From NCBI GenBank assembly GCA_027623615.1, contig JAQBVH010000289.1, positions 1-5,295 of the forward strand: a DNA stretch of 5,295 nucleotides. Direction: 5' to 3'. The position numbers and the translations under genes were made by a program. Below are positions 1 through 5,295 of this stretch, piece by piece. How positions within the stretch are numbered: position 1 is the stretch's first letter; each line of letters opens with the position of its first letter. Below the pieces are notes generated by a model. It was not told the DNA's origin. It was given only the letters and a program-made list of their open reading frames with translations, and made no database searches. This DNA is from Planctomycetota bacterium. Its GTDB lineage: Bacteria > Planctomycetota > UBA1135 > GCA-002686595.

Positions 1-465
1 CGTGACGACGACGAAGGCGCTCGTGCGGAGCGCCCGGAGCGCCCGGAGCGCCCGGAGCGTGCCGAGCGCCCGGAGCGTGCCGAGCGCCCGGGGCGTGAGG
101 AACGTGCGGGGCGTGAGGAACGTGCGGGGCGTCGCCCCGAGCGGGCGGAGCCTCGCTCCGAGCGGACGGAACGCCGCCCCGAGCGAACAGGGCCTCGGCC
201 TGAGCGGACGGAGGCGCGCCCGGAGCGTAGCGAACAGCGCTCGCAAGCAAGCGCGGCTCCGAAGCCCGAGCCCGTCGAAGAGACCCCGGCCACGGGCGGC
301 GGCGGCTTCGGACTCGGCATCTTCGAGGCCCAGCAGGAGCAGTCGCAGGAGCCTGTGACCGGGATCGCTCCCATGCGGGCACCCGAGCCCGAGCCGATCG
401 TCGTCGCGGAACCCGAACCGGAGCCCGAACCGGAGCCCGGATCCGGTTTCGGCGCCGGTCTCTAG
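1..465 (+). CDS. C-terminal part of an unrecognised protein with Arg/Glu/Pro repeat tail (5' end outside window)
   Basis: The reading frame is open from the first base to a TAG stop, giving 154 visible residues and no start codon, so the gene begins upstream. I do not recognise a family. Visible parts in order: an acidic start (RDDDEG); an Arg/Glu/Pro/Ala low-complexity stretch, residues 8-80, built of ERP and ERA triads; a short Pro/Glu linker; a glycine-rich motif GGGGFGLGIFE at 99-109; a Gln/Glu patch; an EPEPEPEP-type stretch at 128-146; and the extreme C-terminus GSGFGAGL, which echoes the earlier GFGxG motif. I chose this frame over the antisense and +2 frames because it ends 6 bp before the kinase gene and gives the regular charge pattern. 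Such tails occur on RNA-binding proteins such as helicases and RNase E-like enzymes, and on envelope proteins; the catalytic part is not visible, so no function is assigned. It probably shares a transcript with the kinase gene. Confidence 0.7.
   Translation, partial: RDDDEGARAERPERPERPERAERPERAERPGREERAGREERAGRRPERAEPRSERTERRPERTGPRPERTEARPERSEQRSQASAAPKPEPVEETPATGGGGFGLGIFEAQQEQSQEPVTGIAPMRAPEPEPIVVAEPEPEPEPEPGSGFGAGL
28..132 (+). repeat. In-frame short tandem repeats (9-bp units, then an 18-bp duplication)
   Basis: From base 28 to 90 there are seven 9-bp units of GAGCGCCCG or its variant GAGCGTGCC, encoding E-R-P or E-R-A. They are followed by a perfect 18-bp duplication (91-108 and 109-126, GGGCGTGAGGAACGTGCG) and a partial third copy (GGGCGT, 127-132). 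All unit lengths are multiples of three, so copy-number change would lengthen or shorten the protein tail without shifting the frame. Confidence 0.85.
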
Positions 466-471
466 CGCGCC

Positions 472-1407
472 GTGAGAGCCCTCCTCGCGGAGCTTCCCGA
501 CGGCTACTTCGTCGAGGAAGCACCGCGTGGCGTGCTCGCGGTCCATGCGGATGTTGCGCGGCAGCTCCACGAGCTTGGCTATGGTCCCGAGAGCGACGGC
601 GACGTCCGTCGCTCGGACGTGGTCGGGCGCGCGCCCCTGTTCGAGTGTGAGCTTGGCGGCGCCCGTTACCTCGTGCGTCGGTTCCGTCACGGCGGCCTGC
701 TGCGGCGCCTGACGGGCCGCCGGTTCCTGGACGCCGAGCGCCCTTTCCGCGAGCTGTGTCTCTCGGATTCGCTCCTGCGGCTCGGCATCCCGACCCCCCG
801 AGTCGTGGCAGCTCGCGCACGCTCTGCGGGGTTCGGCTGGCAGCTCGAGGTCATCACGCCTCGACTCGAGGGGACGATCGATCTCGGCACCTGGCTGGGG
901 CGGCTGCGCCGCGACGAGGCGCCCGCGACCAGCCGCTCGACCGTCCTCGAAGCCTTCGGCGACCTCGTGCGACGCATGCATCTGCACGGGCTCCTGCATG
1001 CCGACCTGCAGCCGAACAACGTCCTCGTCGACGAGAGCGGCCTCGCAGCCAGCGGCGTACCGCGCCTGCACGTGCTCGACCTGGATCGCTCGGCCTTCGC
1101 CGAGATCTCCTCGCGGGAACGCCGCGCTCAACTGGTCCGGCTGTACCGCCACGTCGCCCGCACCGAGGCCAAGCATGGCGCGTGTCTCACCCGCGCCGAC
1201 TTCGCGCGTTTCCTGCGCGGCTACGACCCCGAGCGCAGCCGCTGGAAGGCGGATTGGCGCGGAGTGCGCGAGCACCATGGCCGGCGTCGGCTCTGGCACG
1301 GCCTCGGTCGCGTCATCGAGCGCCTCCTGGCCGACCCGCGGGACGAGAGCCGCCACCGGATTCTCGTACCGGCCGACCCGTCCGCCAAGGGCGGCGGGCG
1401 CCTGTGA
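472..1407 (+). CDS. kdkA: Kdo/lipopolysaccharide kinase family protein (KdkA/WaaP-like)
   Basis: A 311-residue protein-kinase-fold enzyme that most likely phosphorylates Kdo or a neighbouring inner-core sugar of lipopolysaccharide on the cytoplasmic face. Visible landmarks: YLVRRFRHGGLLRRL (66-80) matches the Arg-rich R-G-G nucleotide loop typical of KdkA; PFREL (91-95) gives a helix-C type Glu94; LGIPTPRVVAAR (104-115) is the family linker; HADLQPNN (176-183) is the catalytic loop with Asp178 and Asn183; LDLDR (202-206) is the DFG-equivalent with Asp203. The C-terminal ~100 residues are Arg/Trp-rich (FLRGYDPERSRW, 247-258). At 311 residues it is longer than typical KdkA (about 240). The GTG start lies 6 bp after the upstream stop without a visible Shine-Dalgarno, suggesting translational coupling. 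The substrate could instead be core heptose (WaaP-type) or another glycan; the kinase family is clearer than the sugar. Confidence 0.82.
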   Translation: MRALLAELPDGYFVEEAPRGVLAVHADVARQLHELGYGPESDGDVRRSDVVGRAPLFECELGGARYLVRRFRHGGLLRRLTGRRFLDAERPFRELCLSDSLLRLGIPTPRVVAARARSAGFGWQLEVITPRLEGTIDLGTWLGRLRRDEAPATSRSTVLEAFGDLVRRMHLHGLLHADLQPNNVLVDESGLAASGVPRLHVLDLDRSAFAEISSRERRAQLVRLYRHVARTEAKHGACLTRADFARFLRGYDPERSRWKADWRGVREHHGRRRLWHGLGRVIERLLADPRDESRHRILVPADPSAKGGGRL

Positions 1408-2111
1408 TCGAAGCGCGGCCGGAGTCCCCAGCTGGATGACCGCATCGCGTGGAGCGCGGAGGAGCGGGTCGCCAATCGGCTCGCCGCCCACGACCCCTGC
1501 TTCCCGCCTCGGGGAGGGGTGCGCTTGTTGTCCTTGGCGGCCGGCTTGGGCTTGGGCTCCTGTTCGCCAGGCTTCGGAGGGGGCTGCGCCTCCAACCAGA
1601 CGGTCTGCAGGGCGAGATTCCGCCGCGCCGCGTCGAGGGTCGCTCGGGCGGTGAGGGTGGCCCCGGTCACCTTCGAGATGCCCTTCTTCTTCTTGAGCGA
1701 GAGGTCGTCGTCGAGCCCACGCCCCACGAACTGGCCGTACCAACTGGCCCGCGGCAGATACTCGGCCGGCTCCCCGAAGGCGAGCACTTCGATGCGCGCG
1801 ATCTTGCCGTCGGGGTCGACCACGATCATCAACGTCTCGCGCAGGGTGCGCACCCTGTGCACGTCGAACCAGGCCGTGCCGATCACCTTGCCGTCCCTCG
1901 TCGCAACGTAGGGATAGACCAGGCTCCGTCCGAACTCTGCGCCGGCCAGCTTGGTCACGCGCGCCTTCTGCTCCTCGGTCAGGACCAAGGTGCTGCGCGT
2001 GACCTCACACTCGGGAAAGGCCAGCTCGAGGGCCTCCTCCTTGGTGAGGAAGGTCTCACCCGCCGCCGCGAACGAGGCGAGCAGGGTGCAGAGGAGGAGT
2101 CGCACGCTCAT
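1221..2111 (-). CDS. Secreted FMN-binding domain protein (covalent flavoprotein), with doubtful C-terminal run-on
   Basis: The first ~175 residues are a single FMN_bind domain of the kind found in RnfG, NqrC and NosR. The N-terminus MSVRLLLCTLLASFAAAG is a Sec signal peptide, so the protein is periplasmic. Domain landmarks are FLTKEEALELAFP (21-33), DGKVIGTAWFDVHRV (73-87), GEPAEYLPRASWYGQF (113-128) and the attachment motif VTGATLTA (148-155), in which Thr152 should carry FMN by a phosphoester bond made by ApbE. The family's usual Asp three residues before the first Thr is Ser146, and a KKKK patch (140-143) lies just before the motif. A Pro/Lys linker follows (177-196). Beyond residue 197 (below about base 1523) the translation becomes Arg/Ser-rich without domain character and runs 187 bp into the convergent kinase gene; the true end is probably near 1500-1525, or the stop has been lost. 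The ATG is 2 bp after the porin stop, implying translational coupling. There is no transmembrane segment besides the signal and no haem motif. Confidence 0.8.
   Translation of the reverse strand: MSVRLLLCTLLASFAAAGETFLTKEEALELAFPECEVTRSTLVLTEEQKARVTKLAGAEFGRSLVYPYVATRDGKVIGTAWFDVHRVRTLRETLMIVVDPDGKIARIEVLAFGEPAEYLPRASWYGQFVGRGLDDDLSLKKKKGISKVTGATLTARATLDAARRNLALQTVWLEAQPPPKPGEQEPKPKPAAKDNKRTPPRGGKQGSWAASRLATRSSALHAMRSSSWGLRPRFDHRRPPPLADGSAGTRIRWRLSSRGSARRRSMTRPRPCQSRRRPWCSRTPRQSAFQRLRSGS
1404..1500 (+). pseudogene. Possible broken start of a third + strand gene after the kinase
   Basis: A GTG codon overlaps the kinase stop in the GTGA arrangement common in operons. It reads MIEARPESPAG and then hits TGA at 1437-1439. 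Removing one base from the CCCC run at 1428-1431 would join this start to a frame reading QLDDRIAWSAEERVANRL and beyond, which looks more like real protein than random sequence. After about base 1500 the frame overlaps antisense to the FMN-binding gene and loses credibility. I see no recognisable family. It may be a gene remnant, a sequencing or assembly indel, or chance in GC-rich DNA. Confidence 0.2.
1493..1520. terminator. Candidate terminator hairpin between convergent genes
   Basis: ACCCCT (1493-1498) and AGGGGT (1515-1520) form a perfect 6-bp inverted repeat. The 16-base loop contains an inner CCC/GGG pairing. On the + strand it is followed by the moderately T-rich GCGCTTGTTGTCCTT; on the - strand there is no T run. 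It lies where the kinase operon and the FMN-binding domain gene would be expected to end. Pairing is seen directly; terminator function is inferred and weak. Confidence 0.3.
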
Positions 2112-2113
2112 GG

Positions 2114-3298
2114 CTAGAAGACCCACCCGAGGGTGATCTGGAACCGGTCGGCGAGGAGGTCGTTGTCGTAATCCGCGTAGTCGGCCTTGATCACGATCTG
2201 GTCGATCGGTCGATAGTGGAGACCGAAGGTGATCGCGCGCTCGTCGACGCCGCCGGCGGACGGGTCCGTATCGATCTCCTCGTAGCGGATGAAGGGATAG
2301 AGGGACTTGACCTCGTTGTCCCTGAGCAGGTCCCAGCCCGCCTCGGCATACCAGCCGGACAGGTCCATGCTGCCCGCGTCGCGGTCGTCCACCGAGGCCT
2401 CCGCGATCAGCGCGCGCAGCCACAGGGGACCGGACTTGTAGTCCGCGTGGAGTTCGAAGATGGAGGTCTCGAGGCTTCCGCCGACCATGCCCTGGCCCGC
2501 GTCACCCGAGTAGAGCGAGCCGCCGAGCACCAGCCCCGGGGTATCGGTGTAGTCGAGGGAGGCGATGAGCGCCATGTCGTCGCTCAGGGCCTCGCTGCCC
2601 TTCTGGCGACCTCCGCGCAGACCGCTCATGCCCCCGAAGCCGCCGCCGTCGAAGCCACTGACGACCGCGACCTGGTAGTCGAGCCCACCGAGGTCGCCGT
2701 AGATCGAGGCGCCGCCTTCCCGCCAGGTGGACGGCAGTATGTAGCTCTCGGTCAGGGGGCGAGTCGCGCCGAGGTAGGTGGTCGGCTCGTGGATTGCGTT
2801 GACGAGGCCCATGGGGACCAGCATCAGGCCGCCCCGAAAGTTCACCGCGTCCGAGTGCAGGTAGTCGAGGTACGCGAACTCCACGAAGGACTCGTCGGCG
2901 TGCTCGAACTCGATCTCGGAGTTGAAGACCCACTTCTCGTCGAACTTGTAGCCGAAGTAGAGGACGACCCGATGGAGGTCGAACTCGTTGCTCCCCCCGT
3001 CGGGGAAGAGCATCTCCGCCTCCCCGTACCCGCCGATCGAGAGGCTGCCCTCCGCCGCACGGTAGACCTTGGAGCCGGCCGGGCCGACGCCGTTCTGGGC
3101 CTCGCCGACGGGCGGGATCACGTCCGCGAGGGTGTAGTCCTCGAGGTCACCGGCGAGCGCGGCGAACTTGCGCTCGAGCTCGTCGAGGCGGTCGTCGTCC
3201 GACTGGGCGGTGACGGGCTCGACCTCGGGGGTCGGGTCCTCGGCGGGATGGGCAGCGGCAGCGAGGGCGGCCAGATAGAGGGCGTGAATGGGGAGCAT
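2114..3298 (-). CDS. Outer-membrane beta-barrel porin with N-terminal coiled coil
   Basis: A 394-residue outer-membrane porin. It has an N-terminal signal (MLPIHALYLAALAAAA), an acidic Pro-rich linker, a short coiled-coil segment DDDRLDELERKFAALAGDLE (34-53), then a barrel beginning SLSIGGYGEAEM (85-96). Alternating aromatic/polar strands follow, such as LHRVVLYFGYKF (108-119) and VFNSEIEFEHADESFVEFAY (124-143). The stretch MLVPMGLVNAIHEPTTYLGA (159-178) resembles the conserved loop of OprO/OprP-like and related GYGE-type porins. A Gly-rich segment (215-230) may be an extracellular loop or constriction. The last residues LGWVF end in Phe, the BAM recognition signal. It lies 10 bp after apbE and 2 bp before the FMN-binding gene, so it probably provides the outer-membrane channel for that flavoprotein system. 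The substrate cannot be read from sequence; an iron complex or other anion is possible. Barrel call is strong, subfamily moderate. Confidence 0.82.
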   Translation of the reverse strand: MLPIHALYLAALAAAAHPAEDPTPEVEPVTAQSDDDRLDELERKFAALAGDLEDYTLADVIPPVGEAQNGVGPAGSKVYRAAEGSLSIGGYGEAEMLFPDGGSNEFDLHRVVLYFGYKFDEKWVFNSEIEFEHADESFVEFAYLDYLHSDAVNFRGGLMLVPMGLVNAIHEPTTYLGATRPLTESYILPSTWREGGASIYGDLGGLDYQVAVVSGFDGGGFGGMSGLRGGRQKGSEALSDDMALIASLDYTDTPGLVLGGSLYSGDAGQGMVGGSLETSIFELHADYKSGPLWLRALIAEASVDDRDAGSMDLSGWYAEAGWDLLRDNEVKSLYPFIRYEEIDTDPSAGGVDERAITFGLHYRPIDQIVIKADYADYDNDLLADRFQITLGWVF

Positions 3299-3308
3299 CA
3301 GGATCGAT

Positions 3309-4358
3309 TCATTCGAGAGGGGAGAGGCGCACCAAACCGCGGTAGCGCCCTCGAACGTGTTCGGGGCCGAGGCCCCAGCCAGGTGTTGCGCGCACGGCCA
3401 GCTCGCCGCCGCGGCGCGTTTCGACGACGAGGACCTCGACGCCGTGAAGCTCTCGACCGAGCGCGAGGGCGCGCTCCGGGCCGAGGACGAAACAGCCGGT
3501 CGCCAGGGCGTCCGCGGCGAGGGCGCTCTCGGCCCAGACCGTGACGCTGCCGAAGTCGTTGGCCGGGTGGCCGGTCCGTGGATCGAGCAGGTGACCCACG
3601 AGGATCCCGTCGACGACGAGGCCCCGCTCGGAGTTGCCCGAGGTCGCGACCGATCCGGCGGGCATGGCGAGCGAGAGGAGCGCGCTGTCGCGCTCGCGCG
3701 GATGGGCGACCTCGACCGGGAACTGGCCCTCCCCGAGGAAGGCCAGTTGGCCGCCGAGATCGAGGACTGCGCGGGTCACACCCGCTCGCTCGAGGGCGGC
3801 CAGGGCGTGGTCCAGGCCGGCGCCCTTGCCGAAGCCCCCCTCCTCGATCCACGCGCCCGCGACCTGTAGTGTGGCGCTGCTCTCGTCGAGGCGGACGAGG
3901 TCGTGTCCCGTCTTGCTCCGCGCTAACTCGATCTGGTGGGCAGTCGGACGTCGCCCCGCGCCGCGCAGGTCCCAGGTCTGAACGAGGGCGCCCACGACCG
4001 GATCGAAGCCACCCTCCGTCACGGCGCTCCACGACCACGCCGCCGAGAGCTCGGAGGCCAGGCGGGGAGAGAGCGCGACGCGGACGCCGGCCGGAGCTGC
4101 GTTGAGACGCGCGAGCTCGCTGTCCTGGGTCCACGTGCTCAGGCGCAGGCTGGTCTCCTCGAGGGCGTGCACCGCGGCCTCACTGGCCACCAGGGCCGCG
4201 CGGCGGTCGGCGGCCGTGACCTCGATCTCCAGGCCGGTGCCCATCAACGCCAGGCGTCGACGCACGAGTGGTTGCTCCGTGGAGAGGTCGCCGCTGGAGC
4301 TGGCGCAGGCGCCGACCAGGGCGAGCGCCGGCAGGAGGAGGGTCTGGAGTTGGGCCAC
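3309..4358 (-). CDS. apbE: FAD:protein FMN transferase (ApbE), lipoprotein
   Basis: A 349-residue Mg-dependent flavin transferase that cleaves FAD and attaches FMN to a Thr/Ser of target proteins outside the cytoplasm. Motifs in order: LMGTGLEIEV (38-47); STWTQDSELARLN (74-86); GGFDPVVGALVQTWD (116-130); EEGGFGKGAGLDHA (172-185); LDLGGQLAFLG (199-209); ATSGNSER (238-245); HLLDPRTGHPA (256-266), the family's conserved His/Asp loop; and AADALATGCFVLG (281-293), with Asp283 and Thr287 at the metal site. All the motifs I would expect are present and the length is normal. The N-terminus ends in the lipobox V-G-A-C, so Cys18 would be lipidated; Ala follows, so there is no Asp retention signal. The start is GTG, the only start codon between the upstream in-frame TGA and the lipobox; the signal has no positive residue, which is unusual. 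It is first in the operon and its obvious client is the FMN-binding protein two genes downstream. A Fur-like site lies just upstream. Confidence 0.93.
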   Translation of the reverse strand: MAQLQTLLLPALALVGACASSSGDLSTEQPLVRRRLALMGTGLEIEVTAADRRAALVASEAAVHALEETSLRLSTWTQDSELARLNAAPAGVRVALSPRLASELSAAWSWSAVTEGGFDPVVGALVQTWDLRGAGRRPTAHQIELARSKTGHDLVRLDESSATLQVAGAWIEEGGFGKGAGLDHALAALERAGVTRAVLDLGGQLAFLGEGQFPVEVAHPRERDSALLSLAMPAGSVATSGNSERGLVVDGILVGHLLDPRTGHPANDFGSVTVWAESALAADALATGCFVLGPERALALGRELHGVEVLVVETRRGGELAVRATPGWGLGPEHVRGRYRGLVRLSPLE

Positions 4359-4375
4359 GAGGCCCGCGAGTCTAC

Positions 4376-4396
4376 TTGAGATTGCGTCTCAATATC
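4376..4396 (-). promoter_or_regulatory. Fur-box-like operator upstream of the apbE-porin-FMN operon
   Basis: TTGAGA (4376-4381) and TCTCAA (4387-4392) form a perfect inverted repeat with 5-bp spacer, in a short AT-rich island of otherwise GC-rich DNA. Read on the - strand, GATATTGAGACGCAATCTC (4396-4378) matches the classical 19-bp Fur consensus GATAATGATAATCATTATC at 13 of 19 positions, by hand count. It also contains the 7-1-7 core TGAGACG-C-AATCTCA. The site starts 18 bp upstream of the apbE GTG. A weak -35-like TTGATC (4407-4402) stands 17 bp from CAATCT (4384-4379); if these are the promoter, the operator would cover its spacer and -10, the geometry of Fur repression. The palindrome is seen; assignment to Fur rather than another dimeric repressor is inference. 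Confidence 0.5.
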
Positions 4397-4411
4397 AATG
4401 CGATCAAGGGG

Positions 4412-4459
4412 AAAACCTGGGGCCCGCCAGAGCGGATCGAAGTGGGACACCCGGGCCCC
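4412..4459 (-). terminator. Candidate terminator of the upstream TPR gene
   Basis: CGGGCCCC (4452-4459) and GGGGCCCG (4419-4426) are perfect 8-bp GC arms around a 25-base loop. In the - direction they are followed after three bases by TTTT (4415-4412). This is a plausible end for the TPR-protein transcript and would insulate the apbE promoter. The loop is long, the T run short, and each arm contains the self-palindromic GGGCCC, so confidence is limited. Confidence 0.35.
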
Positions 4460-4565
4460 CCGGCCTCGTCAGCCAGACGCGTCCGCGGACCTGGTTGCCG
4501 CCTGGCTGCCCTGCGAGGAGCGCACTGCTCGGGTGGGTGCGGACGTGGGCCCGGGCGGACGCGCG

Positions 4566-5295
4566 TCAGGCGATGGAGTCGTGCGTTCCGGCGCCGTCCG
4601 GCAGATCCGCGATCGCTACACGCGGGTAGACGGGACCCTCCGGCGAGAGAGCCGCACGCATCAGCGACGACATCGCCCGGTGGTGCCGCTGGCGCAGGAT
4701 TGGTGACAGGATGCGCTCGTTGACCCGCCGCACCCGGCGCCGCAGCTGGCCCTCGATCTCGCGAGCGCCGGCCACGTTCCCGACGTCCCTGCGCAGCAGG
4801 GCCGCCGTGCCCACGATCACGATCCGATCCGCGAGCTCACCGCTGAAGCGTTCGAAGATCCCGAGCGCCTGCTCCGCCAACTCGTGGGCCGCGGGCCCCG
4901 CGCCGCCCTGTCGCGCGAGGCGCGCGCGCAGGGTCAGGTTGAGGGCCTCGACTCGCCCGAGACCCATCTGCTGCGCGAGGCGCGTGTTGCGTTCGAGCAT
5001 CCCGAGGGCCTCGGAGTCCCCAGCCTCGGCCAGGAGCGTCCCCAGGAACACGGTCGCCAGGGCCTGGCCGCGCTTGTACTCGATCTCCTGGCAGGCGAAG
5101 ACTGCTTCGCGGAGGACGAGCTCTGCCTCCTGCGTGCGGTCCACGTCGAGCAGCAGGCGGCCATGTCGGGCCGCAGTCTCGGCGGCCAGGCGCCGCTCGC
5201 CAGCATGGGCCGCATGGCGGGCGGCGCGATGGATGGCCGCGAACGCACGCCGCGGGCGTCCGACCAGGCGGTACGTGCGGGCGCGCAGCAAGTAC
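4566..5295 (-). CDS. C-terminal part of a TPR-like helical-repeat protein (5' end outside window)
   Basis: The frame is open to the window edge, and a Tyr codon precedes the first possible TTG, so the gene starts beyond it; 242 residues are visible. They form successive amphipathic Ala/Leu-rich helix pairs of about 35-42 residues resembling tetratricopeptide repeats. Examples are YRLVGRPRRAFAAIHRAARH (8-27), TQEAELVLREAVFACQEI (54-71), LATVFLGTLLAEAGDSEALG (79-98) and AAHELAEQALGIFERFSGEL (135-154). An Arg-rich helix (LRRRVRRVNERI, 184-195) and an Ala/Pro tail ending HDSIA follow. In related arrangements such repeats form the C-terminal half of large regulators, for example Ser/Thr kinases, adenylate cyclases or MalT-type AAA ATPases, but no catalytic domain is visible, so the role is open. 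The stop is 207 bp from apbE, with a terminator-like hairpin between, so it is probably not in the same operon. Confidence 0.65.
   Translation of the reverse strand, partial: YLLRARTYRLVGRPRRAFAAIHRAARHAAHAGERRLAAETAARHGRLLLDVDRTQEAELVLREAVFACQEIEYKRGQALATVFLGTLLAEAGDSEALGMLERNTRLAQQMGLGRVEALNLTLRARLARQGGAGPAAHELAEQALGIFERFSGELADRIVIVGTAALLRRDVGNVAGAREIEGQLRRRVRRVNERILSPILRQRHHRAMSSLMRAALSPEGPVYPRVAIADLPDGAGTHDSIA

Noticed and set aside
2..358. Arg/Ser-rich + strand frame over the repeat tract
   Set aside because: It is the +2 shadow of the repeat-tail protein. The frame starting at base 1 gives the regular E-R-P pattern and ends just before the kinase gene.
1449..2117. Two + strand open frames opposite the FMN-binding gene
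   Set aside because: Antisense shadows. The - strand has a signal peptide, FMN_bind motifs and operon spacing; the + strand translations have none.
2216..3544. Long + strand open frame (442 codons) opposite the porin
   Set aside because: It is antisense to the porin and the end of apbE. GC-rich codon use keeps the opposite strand open, and the translation shows no domain or signal.
3288..4379. Several + strand and alternative - strand frames over apbE
   Set aside because: The ApbE frame carries the complete set of family motifs, so the rest are shadows.
4244..4450. Short - strand ORF spanning the operator and the apbE start
   Set aside because: It overlaps the start of apbE in another frame and would place the palindrome and hairpin inside a coding region. 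It shows no recognisable features.
4481..4490. Perfect 10-bp palindrome GTCCGCGGAC
   Set aside because: Short GC palindromes are expected by chance in DNA this GC-rich, and nothing nearby suggests an operator or attachment site.
4398..4706. Short + strand ORF in the apbE-TPR gap
   Set aside because: It overlaps the TPR gene antisense, has Arg-rich shadow composition, and shows no start signal or domain.
1..5295. tRNA, rRNA, CRISPR array, insertion sequence or phage signatures
   Set aside because: I saw no cloverleaf-like sequence, spaced direct-repeat array, transposase motif or terminal inverted repeats. The only direct repeats noted are the in-frame ones at 28-132.

Overview
This window comes from a GC-rich (about 70% by eye) Gram-negative bacterium. 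The envelope type is supported by a Kdo/lipopolysaccharide kinase-like protein, a beta-barrel porin ending in Phe, and a lipoprotein signal on the ApbE protein. A TPR-rich protein and Arg/Glu/Pro low-complexity tails would suit Planctomycetota, Myxococcota or similar lineages, but the sequence does not settle the phylum. None of the four gene starts has a recognisable Shine-Dalgarno sequence.

Left block, + strand (1-1407): the C-terminal end of an unrecognised protein with an Arg/Glu/Pro repeat tail, written in DNA as 9-bp and 18-bp tandem repeats. It is followed after 6 bp by a KdkA/WaaP-type sugar kinase that probably phosphorylates Kdo in the lipid A-core region. The two are probably co-transcribed.

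Central block, - strand (4396 down to about 1500): a compact three-gene operon. It encodes an ApbE lipoprotein (FAD:protein FMN transferase), an outer-membrane porin and a secreted FMN-binding-domain protein with the T-G-A-T flavin attachment motif. Spacings are 10 bp and 2 bp. ApbE would load FMN covalently onto the FMN-binding protein in the periplasm, and the porin would supply an outer-membrane channel. Upstream lies an AT-rich island with a Fur-box-like palindrome, so the module may be iron-regulated. This is the most interesting part of the window: a possible self-contained, iron-responsive extracytosolic flavin redox system that includes a porin but no visible electron donor.

The junction between the two blocks (about 1404-1523) is untidy. 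The FMN-binding ORF does not stop where its domain ends and runs about 300 bp further, 187 bp of it into the kinase gene. A + strand reading frame that starts on the kinase stop codon appears broken. A hairpin sits at the expected convergent boundary.

Right block, - strand (4566-5295): the C-terminal part of a TPR-like helical-repeat protein that continues beyond the window. Between it and apbE lie 207 bp with a terminator-like hairpin and the Fur-like site. I see nothing definite in 4460-4565 beyond a short palindrome.
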